A stretch of DNA of 60,000 bases, from positions 13,686,670 through 13,746,669 of the forward strand of contig NC_087062.1 of assembly GCF_963678635.1 (NCBI RefSeq). The letters are read 5' to 3'. The translations under genes and the position numbers were made by a program. The notes below the pieces were generated by a model. The model saw only the letters and a list, made by a program, of their open reading frames with translations, had not been told where the DNA came from and did no database searches. This document shows positions 1-8,904 of the stretch, piece by piece. The stretch is from Symsagittifera roscoffensis. Taxonomy: Eukaryota; Xenacoelomorpha; Acoela; Convolutidae. How positions within the stretch are numbered: position 1 is the stretch's first letter; every line of letters starts with the position of its first letter.

Positions 1-156
1 CGATTTTTAATGAGCCATGTTTGAATGCTCTTTTTATCTGCTGATTTACTTTGGAAAAAAAAACAGTCGGAGGCACCACAAACTCGAATTTGTACGAATT
101 TCATAATCGAAAGCTCCAGTTAGCCCATGCGAAAACTAGGTGCCATAGGATGCGAA
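1..156. other. Left flank of the nest, no gene seen
   Basis: AT-rich DNA outside the outer gypsy element. I see no coding sequence or repeat. It may be the upstream continuation of the gypsy integrase relic at 49289-50340, because the two stretches were adjacent before the outer element inserted, but I could not recognise zinc-binding residues in it. Confidence 0.4.
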
Positions 157-160
157 AAGG
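157..160. repeat. Target-site duplication AAGG, left copy
   Basis: AAGG immediately precedes the left LTR and reappears at 49285-49288 immediately after the last base of the outer element's right LTR, once the Polinton is taken out. A 4-bp duplication is usual for Ty3/gypsy integration. Confidence 0.85.
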
Positions 161-376
161 TGTTGAAAGAGTGAAAACGCTAGTCGTCTAATTGTCAATT
201 CCAATACAAAGATAGTCAACTTAATCTTACAAAGTTAGCATAGAGAGTGGTTGTGAACATTATCCAAGGGTGACCGACTATTCCAAGGACAAACACCTGC
301 TAATCAATTAGTCTAGCACCAAGAGTGGACAGTTGATTGACAGCTTGCGAAATGAACTAAATTACTCTATACAACA
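161..376 (-). repeat. 3' LTR of the outer gypsy element
   Basis: The repeat starts TGTTGAAAGAG and ends TACAACA. It matches 29642-29856 with four substitutions. On the minus strand it follows the polypurine tract, so it is the 3' LTR. Confidence 0.9.
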
Positions 377-386
377 ATTCCCCTTC
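377..386 (-). promoter_or_regulatory. Polypurine tract of the outer gypsy element
   Basis: Read on the minus strand, GAAGGGGAAT abuts the 3' LTR. That is the expected place and composition for the plus-strand primer. Confidence 0.8.
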
Positions 387-623
387 GATAATGAAACTTT
401 AGTTGAATAGAAAAATGATTTCACCTGTTGATTATGAATGACTGAATAAGAAATACTATTTTCATGTTTGGACACAATTTAGACTTTTATGATGGCAAAT
501 TTTTAACAACTAAAAGATCACTGAGCAGTGATAACGATTGAGTTTTAAGTCACTAATGACCCACCCTCTCCCTGGGTTAGAACAGTTTGAATGTAGTAGT
601 AAAGTTTTACTAGTTGCTATAAG
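387..623 (-). other. 3' non-coding region of the outer gypsy element
   Basis: Stretch between the end of pol and the polypurine tract on the minus strand. No gene seen. Confidence 0.6.
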
Positions 624-1283
624 TCACTTGTTTCCCTCCTTTTCGTTTTGATAGATGAAATCAATCATTACACCCCCCATCTTAGTGGCCGCAGTTCTCT
701 TTCGTCCGCTTCTCCGAGACGTCGTGGATGAGGTCTCGTCCTGGCTATCACCCTGGCTGCTGTATGATACCAGCCTGGCTTTCTTCGACGTAGCTCCCTT
801 CTTTTTACTGGTGGTCGTTGTATGCGACTGGTCCCCTGGATTGGACGTTCCTTGGTCCCTTGGATGATTGTCCAACTCACCGCCTCGTGCCGGGATGGTG
901 TCCTGCTCGCTTCCAACCTCCACGTCTGTTACTGCTGTTGCTGTTCGTTCTATTGGTGCATTTGGGGTGGTAGTTGGTGGCTGTTTAGCCCGTTTTACCG
1001 AAATAATCGGCAAGTCTTCACTGTCTTCCGATTCAGAACCACTGTTCTCAAATCGGCGAATCGTTCTTTAACTTCACGGGGAGTCGGCGGAGGTAACACT
1101 GGATGAGCTGCTCGCTTTTTCAATTCACGCGGTGGTACCGGCAAAACACATTTAGATGCGGCTTTCGACTTCTTTGGTTTGAACTTTGTGGCCACTCCCG
1201 ATTTTCTAAGCGCAACCCCATTATCTAAGGTTAATGTATGCGTACTTTCGGATCTTACTTTAGAGTGAAGTTGCTTATACCTA
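624..1283 (-). pseudogene. C-terminal tail of the outer gypsy pol, cut off by the giant element
   Basis: Minus-strand reading from the left LTR of the giant element gives a segment with the look of an integrase C-terminal GPY/F-like module (TLDNGVALRKSGVATKF). It is followed by a basic, Ser/Thr-rich tail with RRSGRKR near the end, typical of gypsy pol termini. The two parts are in different frames and change over near 1020-1060, so there is a frameshift. The main integrase lies at 24823-26061, on the other side of the giant insertion. The two halves do not meet cleanly, and some target sequence may be missing. Confidence 0.65.
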
Positions 1284-1312
1284 TGTGCCATTCTGCCAGA
1301 TGACACAGCATA

Positions 1313-1379
1313 ACCTTCCCGCGACAGAAAAAAAAGTGACTAAAGGCCTTATGAACAAAAAAGTGTTGCGACGGAGGGT
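1313..1379 (+). repeat. 67-nt stem-loop module L1 (in LTR)
   Basis: Ends ACCTTCC and GGAGGGT are complementary with one G-U pair. TAA at module positions 29-31 and TTA at 37-39 can pair to give an inner hairpin with a 5-nt loop. The same module is at 24007-24073 in the 3' LTR. Confidence 0.6.
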
Positions 1380-1535
1380 CAGAATGTTCTAGAATTTTTA
1401 TTTTTGAAATTTCGATTGGAAGAAGAACATTTCTGAGAAATAGAAAAAAGACGGCCATTTTGAATAAAAAAGACGAAAATCAGAACCACGATATAGATTG
1501 TGAAGAACAGTTGTATCAGAGACAGAAAAACACGG

Positions 1536-1602
1536 AGCCTCTTATCGTGGCAAGAACACACGATAAGGACCTTAGCGACGGATATTTGTGGAGACGGAGG
1601 CT
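1536..1602 (+). repeat. 67-nt stem-loop module L2 (in LTR)
   Basis: Ends AGCCTCT and GGAGGCT pair over all 7 positions, with one G-U pair. Compared with the other modules both arms change together (C to G and G to C). TAA and TTA sit at module positions 29-31 and 37-39. The same module is at 24230-24296 in the 3' LTR. Confidence 0.6.
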
Positions 1603-1630
1603 TCAGTGGGGGGAAGAGAAATACCACGGA

Positions 1631-1697
1631 ACCCTCCCGGGACACGAAATATAGGAGATAAGAGTGTTATCTCAAGAAAATCACGGGAGCGGAGGCT
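1631..1697 (+). repeat. 67-nt stem-loop module L3 (in LTR)
   Basis: Ends ACCCTCC and GGAGGCT pair with one mismatch. The inner hairpin is a perfect 7-bp stem, GAGATAA/TTATCTC, with a 5-nt loop at module positions 32-36. The same module is at 24325-24391 in the 3' LTR. Confidence 0.6.
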
Positions 1698-2127
1698 TGG
1701 TCCCCCAGAGACTGTTATATGTGAAGGGACTGGGTAAACTAACTATAACAGCTGCTGTAATGTCCTAGATCTTAATTAAACACCGATATTATTTGATATT
1801 TCAGGACATGAGTAGATAGAAAAAGGAAAGGGTCAATCCATCTCCAATGGATTTAATATAAAACTGTCACACAAAAACATATAGAAATAGGTGGTTCGAG
1901 CCGTGTTTTTAATGACAATCACGTAGTCTGAGGATCCGAGACTCAGCTATGTGGTTGTGTTCGCATGCAAACGAAAGCTGATCAAAAGTCGTTTGACTGA
2001 TGGCCTAAAAATGGTAACTTTTTACTTTGCCCTAAACAGACCAGAAAATCAACTGGCAAGGTCGAGACGGTGAAAGACGAGTAGAATTAAGGTAACTGAC
2101 GCCTGCCAGCAAGCGTTTCAGCGACGT

Positions 2128-2194
2128 ACCCTCCGCTCCGGGCGTAAGCCCGAGTTAGAGGCCTTAATGACCGTTGTTGTACTAGGGGGAAGGT
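2128..2194 (+). repeat. 67-nt stem-loop module M0 (leader)
   Basis: ACCCTCC at the start pairs with GGAAGGT at the end (one mismatch). TTAG at 28-31 faces TTAA at 37-40, with one G-U pair. Only four bases separate it from the next module. Confidence 0.6.
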
Positions 2195-2198
2195 GCGT

Positions 2199-2265
2199 AC
2201 CCTCCGTCTAGTGCAATTTAGCTTTTTAACTTAGTTAACACCGAAAATTCCGGGGGCCGGAGGGT
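2199..2265 (+). repeat. 67-nt stem-loop module M1 (leader)
   Basis: ACCCTCC and GGAGGGT form a perfect 7-bp closing stem. TTAA at module positions 28-31 pairs with TTAA at 37-40, leaving a 5-nt loop. Confidence 0.7.
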
Positions 2266-2574
2266 TAGGTGGGAAATCTAGAGCCCGCTTGTCCTGAGGT
2301 CCCAGGACCAAAAACAATTAAAGAGAAAGCGTAAAACCAAACAAAAATAGTGTATAACCAAGAAAAAGCCAAAAATAAATTTATTTAAAAACAAAAAAGT
2401 ACAAAAAACAGTAAAAAAAATCCAAAAAAGACCAAAAACAGTAAAAAACATAAAGTGACAGTTTATATGTTATTTCCGGACGAGATGTGGTCTGACCTTC
2501 CTATTTGTTGTTGTTTCAGATTGATTTATATCGTTTCTGATAGAGAGATTGTGTGTTTTGGTGAAGGGTTGGGT

Positions 2575-2641
2575 ACCCTCCCTCGAGTGTAATTTGAGTG
2601 TTTAAGCACGTTAATGGTGATTTTGCCGGTGACCGGAGGGT
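2575..2641 (+). repeat. 67-nt stem-loop module M2 (leader)
   Basis: Perfect ACCCTCC/GGAGGGT closing stem. TTAA at 28-31 and at 37-40 around a 5-nt loop. The first 21 positions resemble M1 without gaps. Confidence 0.7.
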
Positions 2642-2800
2642 AGAGTGGCAGGCTGATCAACGTGTTCCACACTCAACAGGGACATCAAGGACAACATCCG
2701 CAACGACTGTTGGGTATCGTTGAAGCAATTTTAGTATCGTTCGGGTACTATTTCCTTAAAACTTAAGTGGTGGGGGGCACGATTGGCGCGGTCCGATTGT

Positions 2801-2867
2801 ACCCTCCATCGATTACAAATTTCCGAGTTAAGGGTCTTAATTCGAATATTTTGGTGCAAAGGAGGGT
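2801..2867 (+). repeat. 67-nt stem-loop module M3 (leader)
   Basis: Perfect ACCCTCC/GGAGGGT closing stem. The inner hairpin extends to 8 bp (CGAGTTAA with TTAATTCG, one G-U pair) around a 5-nt loop. Confidence 0.7.
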
Positions 2868-3278
2868 ATAGTACTATTTATTAACGACTATTTATAGATT
2901 ATTGTCCTTACTATATATTACTTATCTCCTATTTAGACCCAAGAAACACCCATTTTTTGTCGAAAATTACCAATTTTCGACCAAACTGTAGACCCCCAAA
3001 TTTTCGGATATCCGAGCTTTTCCGATAGGCAAAAAGCTTTTACATAGAGAGTAGCCACGTAGTTCGATCCCCTTTATTAAAGAAACCGCGTGAGCAAAGA
3101 TTCAGTAGAAGTTAGAAAAACGAGAATTTTTCGACCAAAATTTTGATAATTTTCTGTATTTTGTCAATCTGTTTTGGGGATCGAGTTTTTGAGTTTTTAG
3201 AGTTAGAGCAATGAAATTTTTTTTGCGTTAGGAGCGTGCTAGCATAACGTGCTAGGTTACTAGAGAAATTTTTGGGTA

Positions 3279-3345
3279 ACCCTCCGAGTAGCTCCGTGGA
3301 TAGAGCTAACGACATAAGGTTTGGAAAAGGAAGGAATCGGAGGGT
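3279..3345 (+). repeat. 67-nt stem-loop module M4 (leader)
   Basis: Perfect ACCCTCC/GGAGGGT closing stem at the same 67-nt spacing. The inner hairpin is weaker, with one A-A mismatch, but its outermost pair is C-G where other modules have T-A. Confidence 0.6.
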
Positions 3346-3677
3346 CCAAATTTGATAGTTTTTGGCCAAATTTTTGTTTCTAAACCAATTTTGGTCAAGT
3401 TTTTTGCATTATTCCAGTGCCATACAGGGCTACTACGCTCATTTCAAGTATTTTTAGGCACTTTCGACCGGAATTGCGAAAAAAGTCTTTCAGATCCTAT
3501 ACAGGTGGTGAAAAAGGCCATTTTGACGAACGCGTTTTTGGCGATTTCTCAAAGACTAGTTATCCGATCGGGATAATTTTGGTACCATAAGTCGACGTTT
3601 GTGACTACTTTTCCGAATCGCAACCGTTTTTGGGTTGATTATTTCGGAAAAGAAAAATTTTTAGAATTTGTTGGTTC

Positions 3678-4190
3678 GGAGGGTCCAAATTACGGGCAAC
3701 CCTCCGAGCGGCAGAAAATTTTATCAAAACATCTTTTTATTCAACTGGAAAGGTTGACCGTGTCAGCCAACCTAGTTTTAAGTCAGGTAGACCGCTTTCA
3801 GAGGCTTTACTGCGGTGATATAACCCTTTTTCTTGATTTTGGGGGAACCCTCCGAGGTGACCCTCCGGAGTCAGCTAAACCCTTTAGCAACCCTCCTTAG
3901 TGGAAAATTTCCACGAGATCACCCTAAGAAGTTAAAACAGCTCCCCTTAGAGCTCCTAGCTTGTTTTGACGCTTTTTGAAGCGAGGGGGAGAACCTTCTA
4001 AGCGAGATCGAAAAATTTGAAAATTTTGGAGGTACCCTCCGAAGTAACCCTCCGGAGCATTTTAAGCATCTTATTGACCCTCCTTAGTAAATTTGGGGGG
4101 ACCCTCCGAGGTAACTTGGGTGATTAGGGTACCCTCCGAAGTAACTTGGGTGATCAAGGTACCCTCCGAGGTAACCCTCCGGAGCGTCTT
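3678..4190 (+). repeat. ACCCTCC motif array in the leader
   Basis: Eleven ACCCTCC copies (3699, 3847, 3860, 3890, 4034, 4047, 4077, 4101, 4131, 4161, 4174) and one GGAGGGT (3678) lie within about 500 bp, many as ACCCTCCGAGGT or ACCCTCCGGAG. From 4101 the array becomes a clear 30-bp tandem repeat with starts at 4101, 4131 and 4161. Its density is far above chance. The arrangement recalls the insulator array of Su(Hw) sites between LTR and gag in Drosophila gypsy, but that function is only inferred by analogy. Confidence 0.8.
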
Positions 4191-4419
4191 AAACCTTCCA
4201 ACGATCTTCCTTGTTAGAGACTTGAGTAAACTTTCTGTGGCTATTTGGGCAACGGAAAATATCCATTGAATTAGGATCATATTAGGATATTAGGCGTGCT
4301 TATCAGGATCATAAGAACCCATTTTGACCCGGAAATTCGTGATCAACTTTGGATTCTACATTGGGTGTATTAGAAGTACCCGAACAAAATTTTTTTTGAT
4401 TGTGATTTTGGTTGTGTGG

Positions 4420-4590
4420 TTGCCTTGAGCTACTTAATAGGAAAGTTCGGGCAATCCGGGAACAAATAAAGGAAGACCTCGGTGGGTGTATTAGGCAAAT
4501 ACACACCCACTTGAGAAGAAAAATTGTTCCCTACTCTCGTGCACTTGGAGCAGTCCGAGTGTGGGAGAGCTTTTTCATAGACTTTAGAAA
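4420..4590 (+). ncRNA. Folded leader element, copy A
   Basis: Predicted to fold into three parts. The first hairpin uses TTGCC and GAGC pairing with GTTC and GGCAA. The second is an arm closed by GGGAACAA (4458-4465) with TTGTTCCC (4524-4531), enclosing GTGGGTGT/ACACCCAC (4482-4489, 4503-4510). The third is a hairpin CTCTC/GAGAG with inner CTTGGA/TCCGAG. It ends in a T5 run. A second diverged copy keeps all of these pairings. Whether it is a separate RNA or part of the genomic RNA is not known. Confidence 0.55.
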
Positions 4591-4604
4591 TTTTCGATCA
4601 GAGG

Positions 4605-4775
4605 TTGCCTTGAGCTACTTAGTAGGACAGCTCGGGCAATCGCAGGACACCTAAAAGAAGACTTCGGTGGGTGTATTAGGCAGACACACACCCACTTGAG
4701 AAGACTGTGTCCTGGGCTTCGTTCTTTCGGATCGTTCCGATTGGGGGAAGTCTTTTTCTTTAAGACTAAGTTTTA
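4605..4775 (+). ncRNA. Folded leader element, copy B
   Basis: Starts like copy A (TTGCCTTGAGCTACTTA) and has the same fold with different bases. GAGC/GCTC replaces GAGC/GTTC; CAGGACAC (4643-4650) with GTGTCCTG (4707-4714) replaces GGGAACAA/TTGTTCCC; GTGGGTGT/ACACCCAC is at 4667-4674 and 4688-4695; TCGGA/TCCGA closes the last hairpin inside CTTC/GAAG. It also ends in a T5 run. The paired changes support a conserved structure. Confidence 0.55.
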
Positions 4776-5181
4776 TTTATCTATTTCTGAATCATCACTG
4801 CTTTTTATCAAAGATTGTTTAATTTTAACAAAGCAGTGACTTGATAAATTGTGTGGCAATAAATTGATACTGACAAAAGGTCGCTGTCACCTGTAGGATA
4901 TTCTTATCTGATTATCGATTGTGTTTTGTGTGTCGATTATATCTTGTGGAAACTTAGTGATACTGTTATACTATACAACCGGGTTGAGTTAGCATTATAT
5001 CAATACTGGGTAGACCCTGTGTGTAACTTTAGCCGAGTCACTAATTTAGTCGTGAGAGATCTAAGAGACATTTTGATACTGACGGAATCGAGTAGGCAGC
5101 GTTAAGTGATTTAACTAAATCTTGTTTGTGGTACGTTTGCATTGCCATCAAATTACGAATACTTTCATTTTGATAAAAACT

Positions 5182-8100
5182 ATGCAGCGCAGGGACTCGC
5201 TAGGATCGACTACTAAAATTCCCAGGATAAGCAAGGGAAGCACGCGGAAGTTTAGAACTAGTCGTAGCCAAACCTCGTTTAGCAGCGCTTCCGACGCGTT
5301 TGCTGAAGACGAATCGACTAAGGGTCAACCTGATCTTTCAGTGAGCGAAATGAAACTAAGGAGCGAGAAAAACCTCGATGGCAATCAAAGGCGGAGCGCC
5401 GAGGCCGAGCCTGCGAGCGAAACGCTGGTGGATCCCTTTGACGAAGGGGAGCGAACGCTCATTCGACCCGACTTTGAGCCAGACGAGGTCCTCGAACGGG
5501 AGGAAGCCGAGAGGACAGAGGAGACCTCGGAGCGTCCCGAGGTCGAACCTCGGGAGGAAGTGTTGTACAGGGGAATGTCCAAATCAGAGACTAAGAGCTA
5601 TAAATGGAGAAAGGAACCTTCACATCTGACAAGTGCACACTCATCCTTGGCCAAACAGAGTAACAACGCGATGATGTCGAGTATGAGTCCGGGTGAAGAG
5701 CAGACGTTCTCGAAGGCCAAGAAGAGTTGGAAGTCCTTGTACGACGAACGCATGGCGTCACTACCAACTGTAGGTTTGACTTCCAGTGATGACTACCCGG
5801 AGATAACACATCCGGATGTGAACTTCACACCGTGCCCAAGGAATGATATGAGCAGGAAGGCGTCATCAACCTCGCCGACCAGGCCCATGTCAGATGGGAT
5901 AACGATGGGAGCGTCGTCAACCTTCGACAGATTAATGACGTCGATGAGCAAGCTAAGAGGCGGTGCGTCATCAAGCACCAGGCTGCAGCCGCCGTTGACC
6001 TCTTCTTCGCTGGGACTAACCCCGTCATTTGGGGCCACTGGCGACATAAGTGACATGTTCGCTGGCGTAATGAATGGTCTGGATGAACTGAGACGGGACA
6101 TGACTAAAAGAATAGATCAGGTGGATGAGAGAGCTCACAAGGGTCAAGAGAATCTGAGAGACGAGCTAACGCACGTGAAGTCGCAGGCGAGGTTTGATCA
6201 GGCTCAATTGATTCATAACACCGATCAATGCCTGGCTGAGAGCCTGGCACAGGCAAACAAAGAGTCAGAGGAAAGAGAGGCAAGGATGACAAGAGAGATC
6301 GAGCGATTATTGAATGATCATGATAATACCTACGCCCAAACGATGACTGGCCTGGAGAAGAGGTTAGACGCCAAATCTGACTTGATGATGCGGAAGCTTG
6401 ACGCGATCCTGAATGGGAGTAGTTGGCAGGAGCATTCCAACTCAAGGGAGCGCTCAAGCCATGCGAATGTTGGAGATGGTACGGGCAACAGTGCCAGAGC
6501 CCAGCAGGGCTCGAGAACGAACTACGAACATAGAAACAAGGAGCGGCCAAGGGCAGCCCCGCAGAGGCCTGGCTGGACGAATCCAGTACCGCCGGAGGCA
6601 GATGCCACCCCGGAGACAAGATTGCCAACCGTGCCACAAGTCAGTTCAGTACCAGATCTGACTACAGTCTCGCAAGACACAACGATGTATGCCTCGATGT
6701 TTGAGCCTCTGAACAGATCTCTTGAAACATTCATCACCAAGCTCTCGAAGTCAACCGAGAGAGGAGAGAGGTCAAGAAGAACACTGAAAAAGCCGAAGTC
6801 ATATAAAGACGAGTCAGACGGCTGCATTGATACTTGGATAGAGGTGATGAAGTTACACTTTGAGGAAGAGAATCTCTCCAAGAAACAAGAGTGCAGCGCG
6901 CTGACGAGCAACCTGGAGGGTACTGCATTAAATTGTGTAATGGCGAAAAGAGCCAATGAGAGAGACAGCGCTCGCAAGATATTCGACATCCTGCTGAATC
7001 GTTTCGGCTCTGGAGTACAAGGGCACCAGGCCATGGTGAAGTTGGAGAAGAGGCGTCAGAGAGATGAAGAATCAATAGATAAATTCTTGGACGACCTTGA
7101 ATTGCTCAGGAGGAGAAGCAACCCGGATGAGAGAATATCCGAGCGAAACTTGGCGATTGCTTCGAAGTTTATGGATGGAGTAAGGAGTGAGGAGCTGAAG
7201 ACGATGTTGGCCACTCACTTCACCCTGTCGCTTGACCAGGTACCCACGCCCGACGACTTGCGTATGGAGTCACGCGAGTATTTACTCATAAAACCGAGGG
7301 CGCAAAACCGTTACAGCAATTATGGCAACTATAGCGGGACAAACACTGGTGCGAATTCCAGTTGGTACAAACCTCGCGATGACATGGACAAGAGGAGGTC
7401 GTGCGTGAATTGTGGTTCGATGGACCATCACGTTTCTGCGTGTTCTGCATACAAACAGAACATGAAGGCCATAGGCCACTTTCTTGAGGACGCCGACGCG
7501 ACCGACGAGGATCATGAGGAGTACGTCAGGGGGCTCATCATGAAATATGGTCCGAGGTGTTTCTTCTGTAGTTTGGAGGGACACTTCAAGTCGGATTGTA
7601 CTCAATTTTGGGACGCAGTAGCGGACGCGAAACATCCCCGCCACGAAGAGGCGCTTTCGGGTGTCAAGGCCAGTCGAGCACGTCTGATGAACGAGGCTGA
7701 ATCTCGGAGAAAGGAAACGACACCGAGCACCTTTGCGACCAAAAAGGTTAAGACATGGCCTGACGAGGTGGTAGCCTCGAACCTCGAAGCAGAGTCGTCT
7801 AGTCCACTCAAGGTGGATTACGGCCTGGCGGCAAGGACAGCGCTGCAGAATGTCAAACAGGACCTTGTCACGAAAGAAGTGGAGCAATGGGTAAGGTCGG
7901 AGCTGGAAAGCACAGATCTTCGGGAGAGTCTTAATGTCCTCGGTAAAGCGACAAAAGTAGAAGACAAAGAGGAGCCCAAGAAACTGGGACTAAAACTGAA
8001 CGTTATATCTGGCAAGACTTTCGGCATGACGAAGGCGGGGACCAAAATAATGTCCATCATCTCAGTCGCAGGGCACCAGGTGGTCAAGAACTTGAGTGAA

Positions 8101-8883
8101 CCATCCGAGATTACACTAATCCACCTGGACATCTATGCCGACTACCTGAAGGAGAAGGATCCCAAACTGGACTCCAGGGCAGTGCGAGCGCTGCTCACAA
8201 CGGGAGGTCCGAGGCTGATAAAAGTGGACGGACATTATATCGATGTCTATGGCCCTTACCCGATTCTGATGAATGTGGATGGCATCAATATCTACACGAA
8301 AGCTCACATAACTGATGCGAACGATCAGGTTGGCCGGATATACATTGGTCAAGAGGAGCTGAAGGTCAGACGAATCGGACACAACGCGATGCTCGAACAA
8401 GATGCGGTGCATATTGGTTGCGAGGCCGATCTGGCCGCACACGTTCTGGACGTGCAAGGCAGACAACTTTCAGTAAAGGGGCTGCTAGACACGGGAGCAG
8501 TGGTTAGTGTCATGCCAGTCAAAACTTGGACCGACATGGGTTTCGAAAGATCGGATCTCATACCGACAAACATCAGGTTGGCAGCTGCCAATCAGGGAGC
8601 GATCTATGTCGCCGGACGAACCCCGATCATCTCACTGCAGCTTGGAGGAAGACATCTTTGGATGAGCTTCCTAGTAGTAGAGAATTTGGATGAATCCGAC
8701 CAGTTCATCCTAGGAAGGGATTTCGTTCGCAACTTTGACGTCACGATTGATCTCAATGACGGATTGATTAGGATCAAGGATCCTGAAAGAAAGTATGAGA
8801 AAAGACCCCTTAATAAGATCTTAATTAATCAGGCCAAGGTGCCGATTTTTCTGGATCGAAAAGTTAGATTAAAACCGAACTAA
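5182..8883 (+). CDS. gag-pro: Gag-protease polyprotein of the giant element
   Basis: The product (about 1,233 aa from the first ATG at 5182; the frame is open from 5122 without an ATG) should form the particle and mature it. In order: a charged, Ser-rich N-terminus with no fold visible; a long coiled coil around residues 290-410; a gypsy-type capsid segment around 535-680; two CX2CX4HX4C zinc knuckles at about residues 741 (CVNCGSMDHHVSAC) and 793 (CFFCSLEGHFKSDC); and a retropepsin with LLDTGA at about 1103 and ILGRDF about 75 residues later. It is larger than usual gypsy Gag because protease is in the same ORF and the N-terminal part is long. It ends at a lone TAA that is in frame with pol. 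Confidence 0.9.
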   Translation: MQRRDSLGSTTKIPRISKGSTRKFRTSRSQTSFSSASDAFAEDESTKGQPDLSVSEMKLRSEKNLDGNQRRSAEAEPASETLVDPFDEGERTLIRPDFEPDEVLEREEAERTEETSERPEVEPREEVLYRGMSKSETKSYKWRKEPSHLTSAHSSLAKQSNNAMMSSMSPGEEQTFSKAKKSWKSLYDERMASLPTVGLTSSDDYPEITHPDVNFTPCPRNDMSRKASSTSPTRPMSDGITMGASSTFDRLMTSMSKLRGGASSSTRLQPPLTSSSLGLTPSFGATGDISDMFAGVMNGLDELRRDMTKRIDQVDERAHKGQENLRDELTHVKSQARFDQAQLIHNTDQCLAESLAQANKESEEREARMTREIERLLNDHDNTYAQTMTGLEKRLDAKSDLMMRKLDAILNGSSWQEHSNSRERSSHANVGDGTGNSARAQQGSRTNYEHRNKERPRAAPQRPGWTNPVPPEADATPETRLPTVPQVSSVPDLTTVSQDTTMYASMFEPLNRSLETFITKLSKSTERGERSRRTLKKPKSYKDESDGCIDTWIEVMKLHFEEENLSKKQECSALTSNLEGTALNCVMAKRANERDSARKIFDILLNRFGSGVQGHQAMVKLEKRRQRDEESIDKFLDDLELLRRRSNPDERISERNLAIASKFMDGVRSEELKTMLATHFTLSLDQVPTPDDLRMESREYLLIKPRAQNRYSNYGNYSGTNTGANSSWYKPRDDMDKRRSCVNCGSMDHHVSACSAYKQNMKAIGHFLEDADATDEDHEEYVRGLIMKYGPRCFFCSLEGHFKSDCTQFWDAVADAKHPRHEEALSGVKASRARLMNEAESRRKETTPSTFATKKVKTWPDEVVASNLEAESSSPLKVDYGLAARTALQNVKQDLVTKEVEQWVRSELESTDLRESLNVLGKATKVEDKEEPKKLGLKLNVISGKTFGMTKAGTKIMSIISVAGHQVVKNLSEPSEITLIHLDIYADYLKEKDPKLDSRAVRALLTTGGPRLIKVDGHYIDVYGPYPILMNVDGINIYTKAHITDANDQVGRIYIGQEELKVRRIGHNAMLEQDAVHIGCEADLAAHVLDVQGRQLSVKGLLDTGAVVSVMPVKTWTDMGFERSDLIPTNIRLAAANQGAIYVAGRTPIISLQLGGRHLWMSFLVVENLDESDQFILGRDFVRNFDVTIDLNDGLIRIKDPERKYEKRPLNKILINQAKVPIFLDRKVRLKPN
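8881..8883 (+). promoter_or_regulatory. Single in-frame TAA between gag-pro and pol
   Basis: TAA at 8881 is the only stop between the two ORFs; seven sense codons follow before ATG at 8905 in the same frame. In an element with identical LTRs and otherwise long open frames this looks like controlled readthrough, as in some retroviruses that suppress one stop between gag and pol. Re-initiation at the ATG 21 nt downstream is the alternative. Placing the stop after protease instead of before it is unusual. Confidence 0.65.
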
Positions 8884-8904
8884 GCCGTAGTAGCGACGTT
8901 TAGG

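Larger units (their letters stand above)
1284..2108 (+). repeat. 5' LTR of the giant element
   Basis: Starts TGTGCCATT and ends CTGCCA. The preceding TA and the following G are also shared by both copies, so the ends are uncertain by 1-2 bases. It contains three 67-nt stem-loop modules (1313-1379, 1536-1602, 1631-1697), a TATA-like ATATAAAA near 1856, and an inverted pair CTGGCA/TGCCAG (2053-2058, 2104-2109) that could close the LTR 3' end into a hairpin. Confidence 0.92.
2109..5181 (+). other. 3-kb non-coding leader of the giant element
   Basis: There is no credible coding sequence between the 5' LTR and the gag ATG. Instead the leader holds five 67-nt stem-loop modules (2128-3345), sixteen ACCCTCC and five GGAGGGT heptamers, three 30-bp tandem units (4101-4190) and a two-copy folded element (4420-4775). 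No TGG-type tRNA primer site follows the LTR; the first internal bases are GCAAGCGTTTCAG. Many short upstream ATGs precede gag, so simple 5'-cap scanning to the gag ATG seems unlikely. An internal entry site or splicing is an inference. Confidence 0.7.

Noticed and set aside
1460-1654. 64-codon open frame in each LTR of the giant element (also 24154-24348)
   Set aside because: It overlaps two stem-loop modules and has no homology I recognise. It is duplicated only because the LTR is.
1313-3345. 67-nt modules as tRNAs or armless mitochondrial-type tRNAs
   Set aside because: Length and 7-bp end stems fit, but the loop lacks the U before an anticodon, no T-loop or D-loop consensus is present, and there is no CCA context.
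4071-4280. Minus-strand frame with repeated VTSEGT
   Set aside because: It is only the translation of the 30-bp leader repeats.
4420-4775. Pol III small RNA gene with internal A and B boxes
   Set aside because: T5 runs are present, but the B-box match (GTTCGGGCAATCC) is poor and not kept in copy B.
7282-7887. 201-codon minus-strand frame inside gag-pro
   Set aside because: Antisense shadow of a clearly coding plus-strand frame. The same applies to the other minus-strand frames across 5.2-23.2 kb.
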